From assembly GCA_947175385.1 (NCBI GenBank), contig CAMWMN010000015.1:1-32147 (forward strand): 32,147 bases of DNA, in the 5' to 3' direction. Position numbers and translations under genes: made by a program. This DNA is from an uncultured Clostridia bacterium (GTDB lineage Bacteria; Bacillota; Clostridia; Oscillospirales; Ruminococcaceae). Below, piece after piece: positions 17,559 through 25,759 of this stretch; the stretch's first letter is position 1; each line of letters begins with the position of its first letter. The notes below the pieces were generated by a model. The model was not told the origin of the DNA. It ran no database searches and saw only the letters and a program-made list of their open reading frames with translations.

Positions 17559-19172
17559 TCAAATGGAAAGCGAGCCGCCGACGTTCTCTTTTCTCCACTC
17601 CACATACTCGTCATAATTGCCCTGACGGTCATAGCAGCCGTTCTCGGTTATCTCGATAATGCGGTTTGGAACGGTATCCAGAATCTCGTGGTCGTGGCTT
17701 GCGAACAGCACGTTGCCCTTAAACTCGGAAAGCCCGTTGTTTACCGCGGTAATGCTCTCCAAATCGAGGTGGTTTGTCGGTCTGTCGAGAATCAAGCAGT
17801 TAGAATGGAACAGCATCATTCTCGAGAACATACATCTGACTTTTTCGCCGCCCGAAAGCACATTCACGGGCTTGTAAACATCATCTCCGCTGAACAGCAT
17901 TCTGCCCAGAAATCCGCGCAGATAGCTCTCGGTTTCGTCCGTGGAGTACTGCCGAATCCAGTCGATTATCGACAACTCACAGTCGTTGAAAAACGCAGAG
18001 TTGTCATTCGGGAAGTAGCTTGTGGTGATAGTCCCGCCCCACTTGAACGTTCCCTCGTCTGGCTCGATTTCCTCGGTTAAAATGCGGAACAGTGTTGTTA
18101 CGGAAATTTCGTTCGCTCCGACAAACGCGATTTTATCGCCCTTTGCCACGGTAAAGCTCACGTTGTTCAGCACCTTAACACCGTCCACCGTTTTGGACAG
18201 TCCCGTTACCTGCAAGATGTCCTTACCTGCCTCGCGCTCCATATCGAATCCGATATACGGATATTTACGCGAGGACGCGGGCATTTCCTCTACCGTCAGC
18301 TTATCCAACAGCTTGCGGCGCGAGGTCGCTTGCTTTGACTTGGATTTATTCGCCGAAAAGCGCGCAATAAAGTTTTGAAGCTCCTTGATTTTCTCCTCGG
18401 CTTTCTTGTTCTGCTGCTTTATCATACGCTGAATTAGCTGTGAGGATTCATACCAGAACTCGTAGTTGCCCACATACATCTTGATTTTCCCGTAATCTAT
18501 ATCAACGATGTGGGTGCAGACATTATTCAGGAAGTGACGGTCGTGTGAAACCACGATAACCGTACCGAAATAATCCGCGAGGAAATCTTCAAGCCACGAA
18601 ACCGCTTCCACATCGAGGTGGTTGGTCGGCTCGTCCATCAGAATTATATCGGGATTTCCGAACAGGCACTGCGCAAGCAATATCTTGACCTTTTCGTTAC
18701 CCGAAAGGCTTGACATCTGCCGCAGCATTATATCCTCGGGCAGGCCCAGACCTTGAACGAGCTTGGACGCGTCCGATTCAGCTTCCCAGCCGTTAAGCTC
18801 CGCGAACTCGCCCTCCAGAACGCTCGCGCGTTCGCCGTCCTCGTCCGAAAAGTCCTCCTTTGCGTAGAGGGCGTCTTTCTCCTGCATAATGTCGTAAAGC
18901 TTTTTGTTGCCCATAATCACCGTGTCCTGTACGGTGAACTCATCAAACGCATAATGGTCTTGACGGAGTACGCTCATACGCAGCTCGGGCGGGCGCGTAA
19001 CTGTACCCTTGGAAGGCTCCAGTTCACCGCACAACACCTTCAGAAACGTGGATTTTCCCGCGCCGTTTGCGCCGATAACTCCGTAACAGTTACCCGGGTT
19101 GAACTGCAAATCTACGTCCTTAAACAAAATCTGTCCGCCGAAGCTGACATTTACATCACTTACTGTAATCAA
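17559..19172 (-). CDS. ABC-F family ATP-binding protein (second NBD degenerate)
   Basis: NBD1 GANGAGKST / ILMDEPTNHLDVEA; NBD2 GANEISVTT / LSGGEKVRCM / LILDRPTNHLDLES; TTG start at 19172. Confidence 0.92.
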   Translation of the reverse strand: MITVSDVNVSFGGQILFKDVDLQFNPGNCYGVIGANGAGKSTFLKVLCGELEPSKGTVTRPPELRMSVLRQDHYAFDEFTVQDTVIMGNKKLYDIMQEKDALYAKEDFSDEDGERASVLEGEFAELNGWEAESDASKLVQGLGLPEDIMLRQMSSLSGNEKVKILLAQCLFGNPDIILMDEPTNHLDVEAVSWLEDFLADYFGTVIVVSHDRHFLNNVCTHIVDIDYGKIKMYVGNYEFWYESSQLIQRMIKQQNKKAEEKIKELQNFIARFSANKSKSKQATSRRKLLDKLTVEEMPASSRKYPYIGFDMEREAGKDILQVTGLSKTVDGVKVLNNVSFTVAKGDKIAFVGANEISVTTLFRILTEEIEPDEGTFKWGGTITTSYFPNDNSAFFNDCELSIIDWIRQYSTDETESYLRGFLGRMLFSGDDVYKPVNVLSGGEKVRCMFSRMMLFHSNCLILDRPTNHLDLESITAVNNGLSEFKGNVLFASHDHEILDTVPNRIIEITENGCYDRQGNYDEYVEWRKENVGGSLSI

Positions 19173-19201
19173 TTGGTATTCTCCTATCCTAAATATAGCA
19201 A

Positions 19202-20146
19202 TTAAAAATCACTTGTAAACTTTTCGGGAACCCCCTGTTCCATAAGCGATTTTCTCTCCTCCTCCGATAACGGAAAAGTGAAATGCCCGTCATCGTGCTT
19301 ATACACCTCGTCCTCAATGTCCGTGTATAAACCGCCTATAAATTCAAGCCAGCTTGACGCATATTTATCAGGATCAACGACATTGAAGAAGTCAAATCCG
19401 CCCGCCGCGTAGAACACATTCAGCGCATCGGCAAGACTGCTGTTCCCGTTAAGCAGAAACTTATCCGGAATTACAAAACCGGCATTATCCCATTCCGCGT
19501 AACCGACTCTATCCAGAGTTTCAAGCATAAATTCACCTTCTCTCAAATCGCCGCGAATGTTTGTTTCATCTTTAAGCCAAAGCCCGCATTGTTTCAGTAA
19601 CTGCTCAATGTTTTCCCTGTGCGGAATTATTATTTCTATGTCTACTTCCGGGTGAGCGTCCGCATATCCCGTAAGCATATCCATCAGATTTTCCTTAGAC
19701 TTCATATAATCATCAATGATTATTTCATCACTGAATCCAAGCCGTTTCAAAACAATCGCCGATACCACTCCAGTGCGGTCTTTGCCCGCCGTACAAAAAT
19801 ACATCACATTGGATTGCGCGTTCATAATCGTATCAATGATTTTCTCCATTTTCTCGTCCACCATCTGCCAATATATTGTATGCAGATGTTCGAGCGATTT
19901 TGGAGTATCTCCGCCCCCGGTAACCGGAAGATGAAAATATCCGAACCCGTCCAAATCCTTAAGAACGCACGGATTTTTGATAACCTCCTCGTCCGAACGC
20001 AAATCCACAATCGTGGTTATATTATTGTCCAAAAGCCACTTGATCTCCCGATCGGTCAAGCATTCGGGAAAATCACTTCTGATGTACCGCATTGTACCTG
20101 TCGGCAGCGCACGCGTATTTCTTGTCGATTGCAATAAGGAACTCAT
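19202..20146 (-). CDS. tyrosine-protein phosphatase family
   Basis: TRNTRALPTGTMRYIRSDFPECLTDREIKWLLDNNITTIVDLRSDEE; P-loop CTAGKDRTG; likely ATG at 20146 with GGAGGG RBS. Confidence 0.88.
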   Translation of the reverse strand: MSSLLQSTRNTRALPTGTMRYIRSDFPECLTDREIKWLLDNNITTIVDLRSDEEVIKNPCVLKDLDGFGYFHLPVTGGGDTPKSLEHLHTIYWQMVDEKMEKIIDTIMNAQSNVMYFCTAGKDRTGVVSAIVLKRLGFSDEIIIDDYMKSKENLMDMLTGYADAHPEVDIEIIIPHRENIEQLLKQCGLWLKDETNIRGDLREGEFMLETLDRVGYAEWDNAGFVIPDKFLLNGNSSLADALNVFYAAGGFDFFNVVDPDKYASSWLEFIGGLYTDIEDEVYKHDDGHFTFPLSEEERKSLMEQGVPEKFTSDF

Positions 20147-20185
20147 ACAAATTGCCCTCCCTGTCCGCTTCACATATTCCATATA

Positions 20186-20383
20186 TCAGCCCTTGGGGAA
20201 ACTGCAGTCCGGCAACCGCGCTTTCAGACGCACAATATCTATTTCGCTAATCTGTGTATGACGGATATCCAAATCTCTGAGGTCTGAAAGCTCAAACAAG
20301 ATTGTTGCATCGCTTACAGGATTATTATAAAAATCCAGATTTTTTAAGTTTGTCAGATTTGCCAGCGGTGCTATATGACTAAA
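20186..20383 (-). pseudogene. truncated leucine-rich-repeat protein remnant
   Basis: minus frame: FSHIAPLANLTNLKNLDFYNNPVSDATILFELSDLRDLDIRHTQISEIDIVRLKARLPDCSFPKG*; no start codon, preceded by TGA. Confidence 0.75.
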
Positions 20384-20397
20384 TCAAAGCGCCGCCC

Positions 20398-21663
20398 TCA
20401 AATTTTCGCGAAAGCGCCCTCCAAATCGGCGATAATATCCTCCACATTCTCCAGACCTACCGACAATCTGATAAGACCGCCGTCAATACCCGCAGCTACA
20501 AGCTGCTCATCGGTGAGCTGCCTGTGAGTAGCGCTTGCGGGGTGGAGTACACAAGTGCGGATATCCGCAACGTGAACCTCGTTTGACGCGAGTTTCAAGC
20601 TGTCCATAAACTTCACTGCCGTGTTTCTGCCGCCCTTAATCGAGAACGAAATTACGCCGCTCGTGCCGTTCGGGAGATACTTCTTCGCCAACTCGTGACC
20701 CTTACTGCCCTCCAGCGCGGGATAAGTCACAAACTCGACCTTGCCAGTGTCTTTGATATACTTGGCGACTTTGAGAGCGTTTTCGCAATATTGTTTCATT
20801 CTCACGGGGAGAGTTTCAAGTCCCAGATTGAGCAAAAATGACGAATTTGCTGCCGGATAGCACCCGAAATCGCGCATAAGCTGCATTCTCGCCTTGACGA
20901 TATACGGCGCAAAAGCGTATTTTTCCGTGTAAACGATTCCGTGATAGCTCTCGTCCGGCTCGGTCATACACGGGAATTTTCCACTCGTCCAGTCAAACTT
21001 GCCGCTGTCAACGATTACACCGCCGACCTGCACCGCATGACCGTCCATATATTTCGAGGTGGAGTGAATCACGATATCCGCTCCCCACTCTATCGGACGG
21101 CACAGAATCGGAGTTGCGAACGTGTTGTCCACGATAAGCGGAACTCCGTGAGCGTGAGCCGCTTTCGCCCACATTTCGATATCAAGCACCGTCAGCGCGG
21201 GATTCGCGAGAGTTTCGCCGAAAACAGCCTTGGTGTTCGGCTTGAATGCGGCGTTCAACTCCTCCTCGGAGCAGCCGTTGTCCACCCAGATACACTCAAT
21301 ACCCATCCTCTTCAGTGTGAATCCAAACAGGTTAATTGTACCGCCGTAAATGGACGAGCTCGCGATAAAGCTGTCGCCCGCCTCGCAGATGTTCAGTATC
21401 GCCAAAAGAGATGCCGCCTGACCGCTGGACGTGCACATTGCCGCCGCGCCGCCCTCAAGCGCCGCGATTTTCTTCTCCACGCAGTCGGTTGTCGGATTCT
21501 CGAACCGCGAGTAGATAAGGCTCTTGGTCGGGTCATCGAACACTGCCGCAACATCGTCCGTGGAATCGTACACATAAGTCGTGCTTTGAACTATCGGCAT
21601 AACGCGCGGTTCGCCATTCTTGGGGGTGTAGCCCTCGTGTAAGCATTTGGTTTCGATTTTCAT
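20398..21663 (-). CDS. metY: O-acetylhomoserine aminocarboxypropyltransferase / sulfhydrylase (PLP)
   Basis: ETKCLHEGYTPKNGEPRVMPIVQSTTYVYD...SRFENPTTDCVEKKIAALEGG...HSTSKYMDGHAVQVGG...IRLSVGLENVEDIIADLEGAF. Confidence 0.93.
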   Translation of the reverse strand: MKIETKCLHEGYTPKNGEPRVMPIVQSTTYVYDSTDDVAAVFDDPTKSLIYSRFENPTTDCVEKKIAALEGGAAAMCTSSGQAASLLAILNICEAGDSFIASSSIYGGTINLFGFTLKRMGIECIWVDNGCSEEELNAAFKPNTKAVFGETLANPALTVLDIEMWAKAAHAHGVPLIVDNTFATPILCRPIEWGADIVIHSTSKYMDGHAVQVGGVIVDSGKFDWTSGKFPCMTEPDESYHGIVYTEKYAFAPYIVKARMQLMRDFGCYPAANSSFLLNLGLETLPVRMKQYCENALKVAKYIKDTGKVEFVTYPALEGSKGHELAKKYLPNGTSGVISFSIKGGRNTAVKFMDSLKLASNEVHVADIRTCVLHPASATHRQLTDEQLVAAGIDGGLIRLSVGLENVEDIIADLEGAFAKI

Positions 21664-21728
21664 TGTTCTCTTCTCCTTGAATTAAAAATAATTTCAAATA
21701 TACGGCATTTGCCGCGCAAAACAGACAA

Positions 21729-22250
21729 TTATATCAAGTTTTGCCATTCTTCGCGTGTTATGGCATAGGCATATGAAATACCGTTCTTTTCATCGGAATA
21801 TTCCTTTAACTTCTTCATACCGTTCGCAGCGGCAGTGGAATATGAGCCAACATTTGTGTATTTCATATAAGAATACAGGCAATTGTATTTCGTATTCCTA
21901 AAAGCCCAATCTCTGACCGCCTTTGCCGCTTCGCCCCCGAACCCTCTTCTCCAATATTTCTTATGAATATGGTAGCCAATCTCGGGAAGAAGTTCTCCGT
22001 CAATATTTTGTATTGTAAGACCGCAATCGCCTATAAATTCACCTGTTTCTTTCAGTATAACCGCCCACAGTCCAAATCCGTATTCTTTGTAGTTCTGAAG
22101 ATTCCACTCAATCCAGCTCTTGGTGCGTTCTTCATCAAACGGTTTGGGATAGTGTTGCATTGTTTCGGAATCCGACAATATCTCATATATCGCGTCAAAA
22201 TCCTGCAGCGTGTATTCCCTCAAAATCAATCGTTCCGTTTCGATTTTCAT
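21729..22250 (-). CDS. GNAT family N-acetyltransferase
   Basis: MKIETERLILREYTLQDFDAIYEILSD...GYHIHKKYWRRGFGGEAAKAVRDWAF. Confidence 0.9.
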   Translation of the reverse strand: MKIETERLILREYTLQDFDAIYEILSDSETMQHYPKPFDEERTKSWIEWNLQNYKEYGFGLWAVILKETGEFIGDCGLTIQNIDGELLPEIGYHIHKKYWRRGFGGEAAKAVRDWAFRNTKYNCLYSYMKYTNVGSYSTAAANGMKKLKEYSDEKNGISYAYAITREEWQNLI

Positions 22251-22251
22251 T

Positions 22252-23358
22252 TTATTCACCTATCCACCCGCTGTTAAGCGCGTGTTCTCTTTTGCGCCAT
22301 TTCTCCTCAACAACCAGCTCCTTAAGCTCGTCAATCAGCTTGTCCGTTTCCTCGTCCGTACCAATCGTTATCCGCAGATAATTGTCGATTTTCGGCTTGT
22401 TGAACCACCGCACATAAATATCCTTGGTTTTCAGATGATTGAAAATATCAATCGCGGAAATGTCGGGGTGCGTGGCAAACACGAAATTCGTCTGACTGTC
22501 GGGCAATTTGAATCCCATCAAGCGAAGCTCCTTTGTGAGCCGTTCGCGCGTGGAAATCACCTTTTTCAGCGTGGCTTGGAAATACTCCTCGTCCTCAATG
22601 GACGCGATTCCCGCCGCCTGAGCAATGCTGTCCACGGGATAGCTGTTCATACTGTCCTTTGCCGCGTAAATCGCTGAAATAACCTCCGCGCCGCCCATTG
22701 CCCAACCGAGCCGCATTCCCGCCATAGAGCGCGACTTCGAGAACGTCCGTGTAATAACGAGGTTTTCGTAATCCTTTAGCAAGGGGAGCGCGGTCACGCC
22801 GCCAAAATCCACATATGCCTCGTCTATTATAACCACGGAATCGCGGTTATTTTCGAGTATCTCACGAATGAAATCCAGACCGCGCCCGATTGAGGTCGGC
22901 GCGTTGGGATTCGCAATTACCACGCCGCCGTTCGGACGCGCGTAATCGGCGGGATCAATATTGAAATCCGCGTCAACGGGTATCGTTTCATACGGAATCC
23001 GCAGAATATCGCACCAAACAGTATTAAACGAGTAGGTTATATCGGGGAAAATAACCGGCTTGTCCGAGTTGAAAAACGCGCGGAAACACAATGACAGCAC
23101 ATCGTCCGTTCCGTTTCCCGCGAACACGTTCTCGGGCTTTAAGCCCTCGCGGTCGGCAATCGCTTTCACAAGTCCGACTGCGTTCGCGCTCGGGTACTTT
23201 TTCAGCCGTGCGGCGTCAAACTCCCGAATTGCCGCCGCAACTTTCGGCGATGGCGGATACGGGTTTTCATTTGCGTTCAGCTTTATAAAATCCGTCTTGT
23301 TCGGCTGTTCACCAGCGACATACGGTTCAATCTTAATCAGGTTATCTCTCCAATCCAC
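22252..23358 (-). CDS. hisC: histidinol-phosphate aminotransferase
   Basis: IKLNANENPYPPSPKV...VFAGNGTDDVLSLCFRAFF...VIIDEAYVDFGG...TRTFSKSRSMAGMRLGWAMG; GTG at 23358 preceded by GGAGGGG is preferred over the track start 23373. Confidence 0.93.
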   Translation of the reverse strand: MDWRDNLIKIEPYVAGEQPNKTDFIKLNANENPYPPSPKVAAAIREFDAARLKKYPSANAVGLVKAIADREGLKPENVFAGNGTDDVLSLCFRAFFNSDKPVIFPDITYSFNTVWCDILRIPYETIPVDADFNIDPADYARPNGGVVIANPNAPTSIGRGLDFIREILENNRDSVVIIDEAYVDFGGVTALPLLKDYENLVITRTFSKSRSMAGMRLGWAMGGAEVISAIYAAKDSMNSYPVDSIAQAAGIASIEDEEYFQATLKKVISTRERLTKELRLMGFKLPDSQTNFVFATHPDISAIDIFNHLKTKDIYVRWFNKPKIDNYLRITIGTDEETDKLIDELKELVVEEKWRKREHALNSGWIGE

Positions 23359-23379
23359 GTAATTCCCCTCCACAAAATA

Positions 23380-23426
23380 ATGGACAACGGACGACTAAGG
23401 AGAATCCCTAATTATCCATTGTCCAT
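23380..23426 (-). repeat. short intergenic inverted repeat
   Basis: ATGGACAACGGA (23380-23391) / TCCATTGTCCAT (23415-23426); the one mismatch becomes G-U in the minus-strand RNA. Confidence 0.6.
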
Positions 23427-23442
23427 CGCGAATTTCAATTAA

Positions 23443-23838
23443 TTACAGTTCCTCGGAATCGTCATCGTCCATCACGAACTCCAAACGCTTTCCGCAATTC
23501 GGGCACTCCATACCGCCGCGATTCGCCTGCTCGTAATCAAACCGAATCGAGTTTCCGCAGTTTGGGCAGACGGTTTCGTACATACTGTCGAGTTCGTCAT
23601 CGAAATCGTCATAGTCATTATAGTCGTCTTCATCACCATAAAGATCGTCCTCGATATCCGCAACGCTCTCCTCAAGGTCGGTCATCACGGAAGCTACATC
23701 ATCAAGCTCCTCGTCAACCTCGTGAAGATTCTCTGCGATATCCGCCAGAACCTCCAGAATGCCGTTTACGATCTTATCCTCGGTGTTAAGCCCCTCGGCA
23801 AGCCCCTTCAAATAAGATACCTTTTCACCAATAGTCAT
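23443..23838 (-). CDS. acidic protein with C-terminal zinc ribbon (CD1247-like)
   Basis: MTIGEKVSYLKGLAEGLNTEDKIVNGILEVLADIAENLHEVDEELDDV...CPNCGNSIRFDYEQANRGGMECPNCGKRLEF. Confidence 0.82.
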   Translation of the reverse strand: MTIGEKVSYLKGLAEGLNTEDKIVNGILEVLADIAENLHEVDEELDDVASVMTDLEESVADIEDDLYGDEDDYNDYDDFDDELDSMYETVCPNCGNSIRFDYEQANRGGMECPNCGKRLEFVMDDDDSEEL

Positions 23839-23859
23839 CTTTAACTCCTATCTTAAACA

Positions 23860-23959
23860 GCAAATTCAGCACCGCACGGACAAGCTGACGCTTGTCCGTG
23901 CTAGCCTCGCCGTAAAAGCTCCGCTACGCTGCGCTTTTACGGCGGCTTGCTGAATTTGC
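23860..23959 (-). repeat. double-hairpin leader element, copy C
   Basis: transcript sense: GCAAATTCAGCAAGC [CGCCGTAAAAGC...GCTTTTACGGCG 12 bp] AGGCTA [GCACGGACAAGC-GTCA-GCTTGTCCGTGC 12 bp] GG TGCTGAATTTGC, then TGTTTAAGATAGGAG. Confidence 0.87.
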
Positions 23960-24002
23960 ACTAATCACCGATTTGTCGCTGCAAATTATAACGAACCACT
24001 TG

Positions 24003-24356
24003 TCAAAACTGCACTTCAGTGTATTTCTCAACGTTTTTCACATTCGAGGTCTCATAGAACTCGCGGAAAATCTCCACGCACTCCTCCTCGGAGAATGCGG
24101 TCTTTTCAACGAGTTTGATTCCACCCTCAACCTCAACACCAAGCTGAACGGTAATGCCGTCATCACAATACACCGCCTGAACATACCGCACATCGTGGGA
24201 AATATTCGCAAGGGTAAGAATCACAAACTCGTCCTCATACTCGAACATCTCATTGATACCTTCCATGACATCATCCCAACTGTTCGCAGAACGCTCGCCG
24301 TCCTGAGTTTCGACAGTATTCCCCTTCATATTTTGAAAGGTATTCTTAAAAAGCAT
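24003..24356 (-). CDS. hypothetical protein (117 aa)
   Basis: ORF between efp and the zinc-ribbon gene; RBS-like AAGGG. Confidence 0.65.
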   Translation of the reverse strand: MLFKNTFQNMKGNTVETQDGERSANSWDDVMEGINEMFEYEDEFVILTLANISHDVRYVQAVYCDDGITVQLGVEVEGGIKLVEKTAFSEEECVEIFREFYETSNVKNVEKYTEVQF

Positions 24357-24366
24357 ATGGATACCC

Positions 24367-24927
24367 TTACTTTACGCGCTCCATATACTCGCCTGTGCGG
24401 GTATCGATGCGGATAATCTCGCCCTCATTGATGAACAGCGGAACACGAATCTCCGCGCCTGTTTCAAGAGTTGCGGGCTTGGTCGCGTTAGTAGCCGTAT
24501 TTCCGGCAAAACCGGGATCGGTCTGGGTGATCTGAAGCTCTACGAAGTTCGGCGGCTCAACACCGAATACCTTACCCTTATACGACAAAATCTTGCAGAT
24601 CATATTCTCCTTGACGAATTTGAAGTTGTCGCCAACGTCCTTTACATTCACGGGAACGTCCTCGTAGGTTTCCTGATCCATAAAGTGGTACAGCTCACCG
24701 TCTGCGTAGGTGTACTCCATATCCTTTCTCTCGACAAACGCGGTCGGGAACTTTGCGGACGGGTTGTATGTCTTTTCAACCACCGAGCCGGTAATCACGT
24801 TCTTAACCTTGGTGCGGACAAATGCCGCGCCCTTTCCGGGCTTAACGTGCTGGAACTCGATAATTTGCATTACGTTTCCGTCCTCTTCAAATGTCATACC
24901 GTTTCTGAAATCTCCCGCTGTAATCAT
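24367..24927 (-). CDS. efp: elongation factor P
   Basis: [74 protein letters not shown]. Confidence 0.98.
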   Translation of the reverse strand: MITAGDFRNGMTFEEDGNVMQIIEFQHVKPGKGAAFVRTKVKNVITGSVVEKTYNPSAKFPTAFVERKDMEYTYADGELYHFMDQETYEDVPVNVKDVGDNFKFVKENMICKILSYKGKVFGVEPPNFVELQITQTDPGFAGNTATNATKPATLETGAEIRVPLFINEGEIIRIDTRTGEYMERVK

Positions 24928-24993
24928 AGCGAACCTCCATAGTTTTAATTAACATAAATTCCCATTCTTTCGGGAACATAATTCTCATTTTAT

Positions 24994-25022
24994 ATTGTAC
25001 CAAATTATTAAGGATTTTTCAA
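24994..25022 (-). promoter_or_regulatory. efp promoter
   Basis: TTGAAA (25017-25022), 17 nt, TACAAT (24994-24999) on the minus strand. Confidence 0.75.
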
Positions 25023-25087
25023 CCCCTTTTTGAAATTTTTTTGAAATTTTTTACCAAACCGCAAAAAGCTTGTGTAAAATGTCATTA

Positions 25088-25163
25088 GGGTATCTCTTAA
25101 AAGCGATTTTCACAGGGTTGACGCAAAGCGTCAATTCGTTCAAACCGGTTTTTAGAGATACCC
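25088..25163. mobile_element. MITE-like 76-bp inverted-repeat element
   Basis: GGGTATCTCTTAAAAGC...GGTTTTTAGAGATACCC terminal inverted repeats, internal TTGACGC-AAA-GCGTCAA hairpin, flanking TTA direct repeats (25085-25087, 25164-25166), no ORF. Confidence 0.55.
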
Positions 25164-25173
25164 TTATGTAATT

Positions 25174-25623
25174 TCAAACCTTGCGTTTGGCGAACTTCTC
25201 CTTTGCATATTCATACGCTTCCAGAATAAGTGGCTTCAATTGTTCAAAGGATTTCTCGGACGGATTAAGTATGCAAATCCAACTCATCCACGCATATACG
25301 GGGTGCGGAATAATCGTGTCCGCCGCGGTGAAGTCGTAGTCCATATCGACAACACAGCCCTTGCCCGGTCGCTTTGGAGCTTTTCCGAACATTCCGGAAA
25401 ACGTTTTTTTGCGCACACCCAGATTCACACGGAATACGCCCTCACGATTAAGATGCGAGCCTTTGTCGTTGTCACCGTCCTTCTCCTTAACAGTCAACAC
25501 GTAAATGCCGCGCTTGAGCTTGTTTTCGGGATTGTAGAATATTCCGCGCTCTCCCCATCCACTGACTTCAACCGTACCATCAAGATTATCAGAGCAGTAT
25601 TTCAGAATTTCATCGGGTGTCAC
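25174..25623 (-). CDS. DUF6194-like family protein
   Basis: 149 aa, GTG start with AAGGAGG RBS; FRVNLGVRKKTFSGMFG...DTIIPHPVYAWMSWICILNPSEKSFEQLKPLI. Confidence 0.75.
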   Translation of the reverse strand: MTPDEILKYCSDNLDGTVEVSGWGERGIFYNPENKLKRGIYVLTVKEKDGDNDKGSHLNREGVFRVNLGVRKKTFSGMFGKAPKRPGKGCVVDMDYDFTAADTIIPHPVYAWMSWICILNPSEKSFEQLKPLILEAYEYAKEKFAKRKV

Positions 25624-25647
25624 AGCTTCCTCCTTATACTAATTCAT

Positions 25648-25737
25648 AATCCACACGACCGTCCGCCGTAATTATTGCCATATCTCCAATAACACCACGA
25701 ACCGCTCCGGGATATTCACACGCACCGCAAGCGCGGA
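25648..25737 (-). pseudogene. remnant of a second M24 peptidase gene 3' end
   Basis: nucleotide similarity to 25795-25893; minus translation ALAVRVNIPERF + frameshift + VIGDMAIITADGRVDYEL versus intact ALAVHVGVSIPERFGVLIGDMAVVTADGCVDLTA. Confidence 0.75.
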
Positions 25738-25759
25738 GAACCACAAATTCAGATACCGC

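Noticed and set aside
20941-21642. 233-aa plus-strand ORF
   Set aside because: Antisense to the metY-type gene.
23971-24020. TTGACA near CGTTATAATT in copy C as a full sigma-A promoter
   Set aside because: Spacing between TTGACA and TATAAT is only 10 nt, too short for a standard promoter; only the -10-like box is noted.
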